DNA of 47,318 nucleotides. Origin: Thiomicrorhabdus sp041583835 (GTDB lineage Bacteria > Pseudomonadota > Gammaproteobacteria > Thiomicrospirales > Thiomicrospiraceae). The number at the start of each line of letters is the position of its first letter. The first letter of the stretch is position 1. The stretch is taken from assembly GCF_041583835.1 (NCBI RefSeq), contig NZ_JBFHFC010000017.1:1-47318 (forward strand). Reading direction: 5' to 3'. Shown here piece by piece: positions 7,959 to 16,413 of the stretch. A model generated the notes under the pieces. It was given only the letters and a program-made list of their open reading frames with translations, made no database searches and was not told where the DNA came from. A program made the translations under genes and the position numbers.

Positions 7959-8758
7959 TTTATTTCCTCTTTTGTACAACGTTTGACAGTTCGCAGGAAC
8001 GATGATTTGTTAGTATTTGCATTTTTAAGTCCATTAGTAAGGGCAATTAGTTCGTCAGCAATTACTTCTCTTAGTTTGTCTTTTGGGGCAGGCAAATCGG
8101 AATCATCTATAGGCTGAAAAAAGTGGTCCTTTCCAATGTTTATTAAATGATGCCACCACCCATGATTGATTCTATTATGTAAGGCCATAAGACCTAAAAG
8201 GTGCTCTGGGCTTTTCGCTTCTACAAATAATGACTTTGGCACAGGCATCTTTTCATTTGAAGAGCCATCTCTGATATTTTGATAAAAGGAATCAAAGATT
8301 TTTGAACGTATTTTAGGGGTTCGATTTACGATATCTAGATAGAGTGCGGTAATAACAAACACATCCGTATAGTAGTAACGTATTTCCATTGAGTCATTAA
8401 GAGGGTTTAGCTCCATTAAAATAACTCCACCTTGAACGCCTACTCCTGATTGGGTTGGCTCAAATCCAAGATATTCACAAAACTCAACATCTGGTCGAAG
8501 CATTGATTTATGTATACGCCATGTTGACGTTGTTGCATTCTTCAGTACAGTTTTTAATTGGATTTTTCTTACACTATCCTGGTCGTCAAGAATAATATCA
8601 AATCCATCCCTATCCACATCTGGCGTATACAGACTTAGATCATAACCTCGTAAAGCTGCGGCCAACTTGAGATCATAAAACAGCCGATAATTTACTAATG
8701 ATTCCTTTGTTCGACTATTTTCTTCTTTGAAGAGGAATTCCTCTAACTCTATTTCCAC
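7952..8758 (-). CDS. PD-(D/E)XK-like protein, first gene of kinase operon
   Basis: A 268-residue protein. Near the N-terminus there is a restriction-nuclease-like core: Asp54 in DGFDIILD, followed by Gln67-Leu-Lys69 in KIQLKT. This is the D...QxK arrangement seen in DUF4365-type and related PD-(D/E)XK proteins of defence islands. The rest (about 100-268) is mixed alpha/beta, with a Trp/His-rich stretch HGWWHHL near 200 and no family I recognise. The start is GTG 8758, with AGGAG eight bases upstream. It is the first gene of five that are joined by overlapping or nearly touching stop/start codons. A DNA-cleaving effector is plausible; the nuclease call rests only on the motif. Confidence 0.6.
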   Translation of the reverse strand: MEIELEEFLFKEENSRTKESLVNYRLFYDLKLAAALRGYDLSLYTPDVDRDGFDIILDDQDSVRKIQLKTVLKNATTSTWRIHKSMLRPDVEFCEYLGFEPTQSGVGVQGGVILMELNPLNDSMEIRYYYTDVFVITALYLDIVNRTPKIRSKIFDSFYQNIRDGSSNEKMPVPKSLFVEAKSPEHLLGLMALHNRINHGWWHHLINIGKDHFFQPIDDSDLPAPKDKLREVIADELIALTNGLKNANTNKSSFLRTVKRCTKEEIKW

Positions 8759-8965
8759 ATTATTCTCCTAAAATCCAAACAATAGGTAAGCATAAACAAT
8801 TTATCCTATAAATACCTTGGGTATTATTTTTATAATACGAATTTAGTACACTAAATCTTGTTATTTATCTTTGAAGCTAAGTTTTTGATTAATTTAATGA
8901 AATTATTTAGCTGCTTAAAAAACTTTTAGGTAATTAAATATTACATAAAAAATTAAGGATGTTGT
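8759..8965. promoter_or_regulatory. divergent promoter region between the kinase operon and the STAND gene
   Basis: These 207 very A+T-rich bases separate the two divergent defence-like transcription units, so they should hold both promoters. Short TTAAT/ATTAA-type repeats are frequent, but I cannot pick certain -35/-10 pairs. The right side ends with TAAGGA shortly before the ATG at 8966, and the left side has AGGAG before the GTG at 8758. The shared region suggests the two units may be co-regulated. Confidence 0.4.
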
Positions 8966-11900
8966 ATGGCTCAATCCCCAGAATTAGCTGGCGGCGAAGG
9001 TTTTACTTTTGAAGGAGATATTGCTGCTTTTTACCTTAGCGCATTACTTTCTGAGTCATATGCTCCAGGAACAGAAAGCAAAACAGTAACCTGTGTATCA
9101 GTCCAACAACGTGATTTTGGTGAACCTCTTGATGATATCATCGTTGATTCTGAAACTATCGATGGTAATAAGTCGAGACTTAGTTTACAGGCGAAGCGTT
9201 CCTTGACTATAAGTTCTTCTAAAACGAATAAGGATTTTCGAGATATTATTCGAGATAGTTGGAATACCTTCTCAAAAATTGATTTTCGTATCAATATTGA
9301 TCGGTGTGGCGCCGCTGTAGGCACCATTTCAGACTCAAAAAAAAGAGCGTTACAAACATTATGCGAATGGGCTCGAGAAAGCACTAGTTTTGAACATTTC
9401 GAGCAAAGATTCTCTTCAAGTGGAAGTGCGAGTTCAACTATAACCTCTGTAAAAAATGAGATTGAACTTCTCTTAAATGAAGTCAAAAGCTCACAAGTAT
9501 CTAGCGAAGAGCTTCATCAGTTTTTGAGTCACTTTGTTCTTATTCAGTTTGATTTTATTCATGAAGGTTCAACTCACAAATCCCAAGCATTAAATCTCAT
9601 TCGAGACTGTCTTATTCCATCAGAATCACATAAGGCTCCATTAGTTTGGTCTAGACTTGTCCAGCAGGCTCGTTTGTCTGCTGGAAAGTCGGGGGTCATT
9701 GACCGTCCGAAACTCGTTCGAGTTATATCGGAAATTTCCCAGTTAAAAGGCGGAACTTCATACATAGCTGACTTAGAAATATTGAAAGAGCTAGCTAAAA
9801 GCTCGATGGATTTGATTTCAGATGATATAGGAGGCTTTACCTTTGAGAGAACAGAGCTTTACGAGAAGCTAGGTAGATTATTGTCTAAAGCAAGACTCGT
9901 TCAAGTAAGAGGCCTTCCAGGATCAGGAAAGTCCGTCTTAGTGAAGCAACGGGCTAAAAAAGCTCTTGAAGACGGGACTGTTTTGTTTATAAAGGGAGAA
10001 CAACTTGATGGTTTTAATTGGATTACCTATGCAAGAACCATAGGTTTAAGTAATCTTCCTTTAGAACACTTATTGGTTGAAATAGGAGCCACTGGAACCC
10101 CCATATTGTTCATTGATGCTATTGACCGAATTAAAAGAGTACACCAGCCAATAATTTTAGACCTTATTCGTACTATTTCTGAATCAAAGCTGTTAGATAA
10201 TTGGCGAATAGTTGCTTCTTTAAGAGACACAGGGGTTGAAGTCCTTCGAAACTGGTTGGGCAGTTTTCTGGACCACTTACAATTTGAAACCTTAACTGTA
10301 GGTCAATTAACCGATAATGAGGCTGATGAATTAGCGAATGCACAACCCAATTTAAGGCCTATTTTATTTGGGAATTCAAAAGTAAGTGAGATTGTTCGCA
10401 GACCATTTTTTGCTAAAGTGCTTTGCCAAGGATTTACAGTTAATTCTGCGGTTAAAGGGACAGAATATACTCCTGGCTCCGAAAGAGAGTTAATAGAACA
10501 TTGGTGGGTGCATGGTGGCTTTAATGAAGGAGGTCAAAATGCGCTTGAACGTCAGAGAGTGCTTCTTGAGTTAGCATCCCAAAATGCTCGTTCTTTCGGT
10601 GAACCTATTAGGAATAGTCATCTTTCATCAATAAATCAACTAAGCAACTTAATTTCTGACGGCATTGTTCAGCCTGCTAGAAAAGGCGTCAGTGTTCGCT
10701 TTTCTCATGATATTTTTTTTGAATGGTCTTTTTTCTATGTTTTAACGGACAAAGGTTCAAAATGGATAGATGAAATTAAAGCTTGTGGAGAGGCTCCCGC
10801 ATTAGCAAGAACAGTAGAATTGTTATCCCAATGGGAGTACTTTGAAGGTGAGTCTTGGCAGGTTTATTTAAAAGTGCTAAAAGAAGATATTAGTCTTCGA
10901 ACACAATGGCTCAGATCATGGCTTTTAGGCCCACTTGGAACAACTGAGTTTACAAGTCACATAAAATTATTTTCCAAACTGGCTTTTCAAAATGACTACG
11001 AACTTTTTGTAAAAGTGCTGGTATGGTTCCAAGCTGAAAAAACAGTTCCAAATTTAAACCTATCCTCCAATTCGGTTTTTGAAATCAATAGCCAACATTA
11101 TTCATACCTACTAGCTTGGCCTTCTGATTTTGCCTCTTGGAGCCGACTTATCAATTTCACTCTGTCCAATATTGATAACCTCCCTTCCAATTTATTTCCA
11201 GAAATACTATCTATATTTGAGGTATGGCAAAACGCTTTAGCCGGTATTTCAAATCCTGTATCAGAATCAATTCTTACGCAATGTGATAGTTGGCTACTTT
11301 CTACAAATTCAATTAATTATTTCTCTGAGTCTGATCCAGATACGACATTTTGGAAAGGAATTTCAGATTTAACCTCATTTAAATCCTCACTAGTTAGACT
11401 TATTTTAATGTCTTCACGAGCGCACCCTGATATCACGAGTGCTTTTTTGAATCGTGTTATTTCAAAAAAAGTACGCGAAGATGAATTTAACGAAATTGTG
11501 GGGTTTTCCCCAATATTGAGTCAAACCCATCCTAGGTTGTTAGTCGATCTTACGCTTTTATCTTTTAAGATGGAATTACCTCATGACAGAGTTAAAAGAC
11601 AAAAAGAGGAAGAAAAAAAAGATCTAGAAAGGATAGAAAAAATTTTAGCAAAACCTGAAGAGGAAAGGACAAGGAAAGAACAGCAAGCACTATCTTTTCG
11701 TTCAGGATTGGGGATTATCAGCAATTTCAGCATGCAAGACTGGGATAGTCTTGCCATTCATGATCATTTGGAAAATTTCTTTCCACCTTCTCCGCTTAGA
11801 GAACCATTCAACTCTCTGTTTAAATCAGCACCAGATGAAGCCATTCGTTTATTGTGTGAGTTATGTAATCATGCAATTTCAGCTTGGCGGCAGTTACATG

Positions 11901-14347
11901 AGTATTCACATGAAGGTAATGGAACTCCAATTCCCCTGGAAATAAATTTCCCATGGGGAACACAACGTTTCTGGGGATCAAACAGAGAGTACTTATGGTG
12001 TCGAGGTTATTTTGGTCCCAATATCATTGAATCAGGGTTTTTAGCACTAGAGGAATGGTGTTTCAAAGAACTGGATAAGACAACGGATATAAATAAACTT
12101 TTAAAAAAAATTCTAGAAGATAATGAGTCCATAGCAATACTCGGAACTGCTGCAATGATTGCTATACAATCTGATGCAACATCAGAATCATTAGCCCCCT
12201 TATTTACTTCCCAACGTTTGCTTTCTGCAGATGAAAATAGATGGCACCAGGAAATCTCTTCATCAATGAAATCAAACTTAATGGGCTTTAAACCACATGA
12301 AAAAGAGCATTTCATAGCTGTAGATGCCTTGAATAATAAGACAGTTCGTAAAAAACCTCTTAGCTCCTTAATTACACGTGCAATTTTCTCGGGAGATAAA
12401 GCCTTAAGTGATCGTGTCAAAAATAACGTACTACAGTTCAAAAATAAATTACCTTTTGAATACGAAGAGGATATTAACCAACCTGAAATTGAAAGCGAGT
12501 TACTGGAAGAAGCCAAAAAATTTGAAGAGTTGGTAGTCATTGAAAATTATCATGCATATAAACCAGAAGAAAATTCTGATTTACTAGAAATCGTGCATGT
12601 AAGTCCCTCAGCTTCTAGTCCAGAGAGCATTGTTAAAAGAAAACAGAATATTAGTTGGCTTCAACAAAGTAATCTTTGGGCATGGGCCGCAAGATACTTC
12701 GAAGAGGGTGTATTATCAGAATCATTTACTTTGAATGATGCGATTAGAATCGCCAAAGAAGCGGATACGGCGAATATATTTTCTAGAACAGTAAATGTTG
12801 ATGAAGAATTGATTGATGTTCGAAGAGGCGCTGTAGCTGCCACAGCCGCTTTAGTATTGATTCATCGGAATAATACTTCACTCGAATCTTTAGAGTGGGC
12901 ACGTGATGTGCTGATTCGTGCCGAGCTCTTCCCTGAAACATTTGGTGCTTATTGGTCACCAAAATCTGATATTTCATGGCATCCATCTATTTATGTAGCA
13001 CATGGACTTGTATCAGAAATTCGTGAGGGAACGGAGCAAAATGATACTGTTGAACGCTTGCTTAGGCTAGTGAGCCATCCTTTAGAAATTGTATCAATAT
13101 CAGCCCTTAGTCAGATATGCATGCTTTGGGAAAGCAACCCTAAGCTAACTTGGTGCGGGATTCGTTTAGCTTTAAGGCTGTGTCACTATAATTCCTGTGA
13201 ATCAAAACATTTTGGAAGCCCATATCATTCAAGTGAAGAAACCCAGAGTATTCTTAATGAAGCAATTCAGCAGTATACCGGCGATAAGGTATGGCTAAAC
13301 TTACCACTTCCTCCGCCAGCTTGGGTAAAAGTTAATTTAAATGCAGAGCCGCCAATTTACCCTGCTTATGAGTACTTTGATGATGAAGACTTAAATAACG
13401 TAAGTGAGGTTTGGGGAGAGCCACTGTCACATTGGCGCTCAAAGTATGCCGCAAAAATTTTTCAGTTAATGCCTGTTAAACAAATTTTGAATAGTGAAGC
13501 TAATGAACTATTTTTAGATTTTCTTCAAAAACATCTAGATTGGACTATTGAAAAAAATGCTCCTTCATGGGCAAAAACAGTCCGAAGAAGAAATAAATCT
13601 ACTCTTCATTATGAATGGACGCTTACATTATCTTCGAGTTTAGGTTTCGTATCAGGGCTCACTTCTTTCCAAGACTTTAAGAACCGTTTTTTAGATCCAA
13701 TTCTTAAATTGGATGAAGATATTTGCTGGGTTCTTTTATCCCCTTTAATCGAAACAGCGATATGCAACTATATATATGATGCTGAAAAGATTCACCCAGA
13801 AACTATTCTTCATATTCAACATTCACTTGATCGACTTTTGGAAAGTAAATCATTTAGAAGAGGTTCCTATAGAGCTGGGAAATTGAGCGGTTTTAAATTA
13901 CCACAGCTTGTTAGAAGCATGATGTTTGTCTCCGTTGAAAGAGCTGATTTGTCTAGACGTTTCGTCAATGGAAATTGGTCTGAAATTCTGGTTATCTTAC
14001 CTATTGTTGATAAATTCATTCGCTCCGCTGGTTGGGCAACTTCAGTTATAAGCCCTTTTTTGACTCTTTGTGAGAGGTCTAAAGAGCATTATCCTGTTGC
14101 TGAATTTGCCGATCAAATTCTTTCGATTTTGACAAAAGATGCAAATTTCATACATGAATGGAACCGGGAATTGGTCCCTTCAAGAATTGCAGAACTAGTC
14201 CATTACTTCGCATACAGAGATGGACAACTAGAATCAAGTTTGGCCAAGAAGTATTTAATGATTCTCGACTTCCTGATTGACATGGGAGACCGAAGAAGTT
14301 CAGCACTTCAGCAAGATCAAATGTTTAAAGAAATTCGTTTAAATTGA
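8966..14347 (+). CDS. Cap4-like nuclease / STAND NTPase fusion (Avs-type antiviral protein)
   Basis: A very large protein of 1793 residues with three parts. Residues 1-170 resemble the Cap4/DUF4297 dsDNA endonuclease (EGDIAAFYL, PLDDIIVD with Asp56/57, LSLQAKR with Gln75 and Lys77, a D...QxK core). Residues about 285-560 are a STAND NTPase with Walker A GLPGSGKS (316-323) and Walker B ILFIDAIDR (Asp384). The remaining about 1200 residues are helical, as in the sensor arms of Avs proteins. A short Glu/Lys-rich coiled stretch lies near 875-910. Avs proteins bind a conserved phage protein, oligomerise and then degrade DNA; that role is inferred here. Ribosome binding site TAAGGA precedes the ATG. 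The phage protein recognised cannot be read from the sequence. Confidence 0.85.
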   Translation: MAQSPELAGGEGFTFEGDIAAFYLSALLSESYAPGTESKTVTCVSVQQRDFGEPLDDIIVDSETIDGNKSRLSLQAKRSLTISSSKTNKDFRDIIRDSWNTFSKIDFRINIDRCGAAVGTISDSKKRALQTLCEWARESTSFEHFEQRFSSSGSASSTITSVKNEIELLLNEVKSSQVSSEELHQFLSHFVLIQFDFIHEGSTHKSQALNLIRDCLIPSESHKAPLVWSRLVQQARLSAGKSGVIDRPKLVRVISEISQLKGGTSYIADLEILKELAKSSMDLISDDIGGFTFERTELYEKLGRLLSKARLVQVRGLPGSGKSVLVKQRAKKALEDGTVLFIKGEQLDGFNWITYARTIGLSNLPLEHLLVEIGATGTPILFIDAIDRIKRVHQPIILDLIRTISESKLLDNWRIVASLRDTGVEVLRNWLGSFLDHLQFETLTVGQLTDNEADELANAQPNLRPILFGNSKVSEIVRRPFFAKVLCQGFTVNSAVKGTEYTPGSERELIEHWWVHGGFNEGGQNALERQRVLLELASQNARSFGEPIRNSHLSSINQLSNLISDGIVQPARKGVSVRFSHDIFFEWSFFYVLTDKGSKWIDEIKACGEAPALARTVELLSQWEYFEGESWQVYLKVLKEDISLRTQWLRSWLLGPLGTTEFTSHIKLFSKLAFQNDYELFVKVLVWFQAEKTVPNLNLSSNSVFEINSQHYSYLLAWPSDFASWSRLINFTLSNIDNLPSNLFPEILSIFEVWQNALAGISNPVSESILTQCDSWLLSTNSINYFSESDPDTTFWKGISDLTSFKSSLVRLILMSSRAHPDITSAFLNRVISKKVREDEFNEIVGFSPILSQTHPRLLVDLTLLSFKMELPHDRVKRQKEEEKKDLERIEKILAKPEEERTRKEQQALSFRSGLGIISNFSMQDWDSLAIHDHLENFFPPSPLREPFNSLFKSAPDEAIRLLCELCNHAISAWRQLHEYSHEGNGTPIPLEINFPWGTQRFWGSNREYLWCRGYFGPNIIESGFLALEEWCFKELDKTTDINKLLKKILEDNESIAILGTAAMIAIQSDATSESLAPLFTSQRLLSADENRWHQEISSSMKSNLMGFKPHEKEHFIAVDALNNKTVRKKPLSSLITRAIFSGDKALSDRVKNNVLQFKNKLPFEYEEDINQPEIESELLEEAKKFEELVVIENYHAYKPEENSDLLEIVHVSPSASSPESIVKRKQNISWLQQSNLWAWAARYFEEGVLSESFTLNDAIRIAKEADTANIFSRTVNVDEELIDVRRGAVAATAALVLIHRNNTSLESLEWARDVLIRAELFPETFGAYWSPKSDISWHPSIYVAHGLVSEIREGTEQNDTVERLLRLVSHPLEIVSISALSQICMLWESNPKLTWCGIRLALRLCHYNSCESKHFGSPYHSSEETQSILNEAIQQYTGDKVWLNLPLPPPAWVKVNLNAEPPIYPAYEYFDDEDLNNVSEVWGEPLSHWRSKYAAKIFQLMPVKQILNSEANELFLDFLQKHLDWTIEKNAPSWAKTVRRRNKSTLHYEWTLTLSSSLGFVSGLTSFQDFKNRFLDPILKLDEDICWVLLSPLIETAICNYIYDAEKIHPETILHIQHSLDRLLESKSFRRGSYRAGKLSGFKLPQLVRSMMFVSVERADLSRRFVNGNWSEILVILPIVDKFIRSAGWATSVISPFLTLCERSKEHYPVAEFADQILSILTKDANFIHEWNRELVPSRIAELVHYFAYRDGQLESSLAKKYLMILDFLIDMGDRRSSALQQDQMFKEIRLN

Positions 14348-14641
14348 AGCGTATTATATTAGTTTTAAAGAGCGTATAGAATTTACGAAGGCTTGAATCG
14401 CCACTAATTTACTAGACTCTTCCCTGAATTTCAGATTCGTATTGATAATACGACACCAACCTTTTCTGCAACAGTGTCTCTGGGCCATTCAAACAATACC
14501 CTATCATTAAGACCTATGCGATGGAATCAATCCTTACAATATATGAAAATGAGAAAACAACCTCCATGAATTTGTTTTTAAAGTGCGTTTACTAGGCCCA
14601 CGTAATTAGTCAATAATAGTCTTAAAAATCAAGGGAGATTA
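14348..14641. other. gene-free island spacer
   Basis: About 290 A+T-rich bases lie between the STAND gene and the HigA-like fragment. I looked for a HigB toxin reading frame, which normally precedes higA, and saw none, only short broken frames. A Shine-Dalgarno AGGGAG at 14632-14637 belongs to the following gene. Confidence 0.5.
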
Positions 14642-14644
14642 ATG

Positions 14645-14869
14645 ATGGCGAAAATTAAATCCATTAAAAATTCTGAACAACACAAATTAGCGTTAAAGCG
14701 TATAGAAGAGTTGTTTGATGCAGAGCTTGGTACAGAAGATGGTAATGAACTTGAAGACTTAGTGACTCTCGTACACGAATATGAAGACACTAACGTGCAA
14801 ATTGACACCCCTGATCCAGTTGAAGCTATTAAATTTCGAAAAGAACAAGAAAGATCTAAAGAAAAGTAA
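14645..14869 (+). CDS. HigA-like antitoxin fragment lacking the helix-turn-helix
   Basis: A 74-residue acidic protein that matches the N-terminal dimerisation part of HigA-type antitoxins: an IKSIKNSEQH opening, ALKRIEELFDAELGT, LVTLVHEYED, and the DPVEAIKFRKEQ segment that normally leads straight into the XRE helix-turn-helix. Here the chain stops after ERSKEK, so the DNA-binding half is absent, and no HigB toxin gene is adjacent. ATG 14645 has AGGGAG seven bases upstream; the ATG at 14642 is too close. It is either a truncated remnant or a shortened protein that still binds a partner. Family match is by remembered pattern. Confidence 0.6.
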   Translation: MAKIKSIKNSEQHKLALKRIEELFDAELGTEDGNELEDLVTLVHEYEDTNVQIDTPDPVEAIKFRKEQERSKEK

Positions 14870-15047
14870 GTGGTTCGAAGTATATATTACTGAGCTTTCA
14901 GATTTTTGCTGATCAGTGATTGCTAGATTGTAAGCTGCTTTACTGCCATTTTTTCTTTAGAAGTCCGACCATCTTTTAATTGGATGACTCTGCCAAATAA
15001 TATTAAGAAACATCTTTTTCAGCCAAGCATTACGTCCAATTAAACAT

Positions 15048-15833
15048 TCAACCTTTGAAAAGGTTAACTTGAAGATAGAAGGCAAAACACATAGACAACC
15101 TTGCTTCATGAGGACGAATAGAAGGAGGTTGAAGTCCTCTACCATGTGCTGACCCTATATGAGTCCTATAAGCTCCAATCCCGTCCACAATTGATGAAAG
15201 TCCTTGCAAGATCCTGTTTTGATCCTCTGCCAATGTCTGATTAGAATTTAAACCAAGATGTTGCTTAACAGCTCGCCATAACGGAACAATTGTTTGTTTA
15301 GATGGCATATCTAATTCATTAGTCTCAATATATGTTTTACAAAGTGCTTCAATGATTGAACTAGCCGCAGTGATCGCAGCATGAGGATCTCTATCTATCT
15401 GCGATATAGCCCTTTTAAATTCAGCCTCGACAGATCCAAAATCACCCGCTTTAAAATAATCTGAAAGAGATTTAGTGGCTGGACTTGAACCTGCCAAAAC
15501 AATATAACCATTCAACTGATATGTAAGTTGATTTCGTGCAAGACTCGTTTTTATCCGTTCTTGTCCATTTTCAATTTACGGAACCAAATCTGAAGGTTCC
15601 ATATCCATAAACCCCTGAATTACCCCTCCAAGAACCTCAAAAGCATCGATATTTGGATCTTCATTACACCTTTTTAACCATTTACTACATTTAGTTTCAC
15701 AATTTCCTTTTGGCACATCTCCTAGAGCACCACTTTCCATGAATAAAGAATTGAGAACTGAATGACTGTAATAAAAGTCTGCGATTACTGTAGAAACAGC
15801 ACCGATGACAGAATTTGGAATTTTATTTGTCAA
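15048..15833 (-). pseudogene. abortive-infection (Abi_C domain) gene with an in-frame stop
   Basis: Read through one stop, this frame encodes about 261 residues. The first 85 (IADFYYSHSVLNSLFMESGA, CSKWLKRCNEDP, FMDMEP) are the usual N-terminus of abortive-infection family proteins, and the rest (DPHAAITAASSIIEALCKTY, GIGAYRTHIGSAHG) is the Abi_C domain. The two halves lie in the same frame, interrupted only by TAA at 15578-15576 after DLVP. The residues beyond (IENGQERIKTSLARNQLTYQ) continue the family pattern without a gap, so a single-base nonsense change is the simplest explanation. The start appears to be TTG 15833. Restart at the ATG at 15515 would give a 155-residue Abi_C domain alone. 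A sequencing error cannot be excluded. Confidence 0.8.
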
Positions 15834-16011
15834 TCCGCACCTACCTATCTAATCAAATTAACTTATACAATATGAAAAACAGTATATTAAAACGATAGAC
15901 ATAAAAACCCTAAATTTTAGAAAAAAAAACCAAATTCCATAGACATAGAGAAATCAAATAAACACCAGAAGGGCAAAGGGCTCACGAACGTCTACTCTGT
16001 ATGTCACTCGT
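15834..16011. other. right end of island, no gene seen
   Basis: These are A+T-rich bases with A runs (for example near 15920) and no convincing reading frame. Composition changes to the host type soon after 16012. The element end and any attachment site should lie here. Short GTATGT repeats occur at 15999-16004 and 16010-16015, but no matching copy is visible at the left end. Confidence 0.4.
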
Positions 16012-16197
16012 ATGTACAATTTCAACTCAGAGTTGAAACTACAGTACCGCGGACGACTGGATGAATCCCGTAAAGAAACGGCACCCGAAGGCGTTCGAAG
16101 AGATCTTTTGGAAGCTATGAAACAGGTCGCCGGGACAGGAAAGGGTCCTTTAGAACAGATTCCGTCAATGGGCTGTTCGATTAAATGGAAGGCCTAA
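16012..16197 (+). pseudogene. 3' remnant of a thioredoxin-fold (peroxiredoxin-like) gene
   Basis: This frame encodes only the last third of the thioredoxin-fold family found intact at 7395-7958. From SELKLQYRGR through GPLEQIPSMGCSIKW about seven of every eight residues match the island copy, while codons differ mostly at third positions. The redox CxxC half is missing, and bases before about 16015 do not continue the family, so the break is there. Codon choice (CGC, GGA, CAG) is nearer the host than the island copy. It looks like the tail of a resident gene cut off when the island arrived, but the matching 5' half is not at the left flank in this window. Confidence 0.8.
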
Positions 16198-16360
16198 AAT
16201 AACCTAATCCCCTCCTCCAAAACCGGGATGAACGTTCCCTCCCGGCAAATAACCAAAATCGCACCAAAATAAGCGATATTTGCACCACATTTATACGCAA
16301 ATTCCACTATACGAAAATATAACCACCCTCTTACCCCCTAAATTAAAGGGGTACGCAAAA

Positions 16361-16377
16361 TTGGCACACAAAATGTT
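16361..16377 (+). promoter_or_regulatory. possible sigma-54-type promoter of the amine dehydrogenase cluster
   Basis: TTGGCACACAAAATGTT matches the -24 element (TTGGCAC) exactly and the -12 element partly (ATGT for TTGC) at the right spacing. A start site would fall near 16388, about 25 bases before aauB. No activator site is recognised, and the match could be chance. Confidence 0.3.
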
Positions 16378-16413
16378 AAGTGGTCGAAGATTTTTCAACC
16401 AAGAGAACATTTT

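Larger units (their letters stand above)
227..16011. mobile_element. defence-type genomic island with a tyrosine-recombinase operon (gamma-mobile-trio or Tn554 type)
   Basis: Limits are inferred. The left limit lies between the metallophosphoesterase stop (226) and the first recombinase start (243). The right limit lies just before the thioredoxin-fold gene remnant at 16012. The segment is visibly richer in A+T than the DNA after 16200, and its genes prefer A/T-ending codons. It contains a four-gene recombination operon, a five-gene kinase operon, a large nuclease-STAND gene and decayed toxin-antitoxin and abortive-infection genes. Gamma-mobile-trio islands are known to carry antiphage cargo. 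I found no clear direct or inverted repeats at the two ends by eye, so attachment sites are not assigned. Confidence 0.75.

Noticed and set aside
12007..12540. 177-codon minus-strand frame inside the STAND gene
   Set aside because: It lies wholly antisense to a well-supported coding sequence, and its product is Ser/Leu-rich shadow sequence without any family pattern.
14348..14641. A HigB toxin gene before the HigA-like fragment
   Set aside because: No frame of suitable length or pattern was found on either strand.
15990..16020. Possible Val-Cys-Thr codons (16010-16018) as an extra piece of the thioredoxin-fold gene
   Set aside because: They are in a different frame from the fragment and only nine bases long; the flanking codons do not match the family, so chance is likely.
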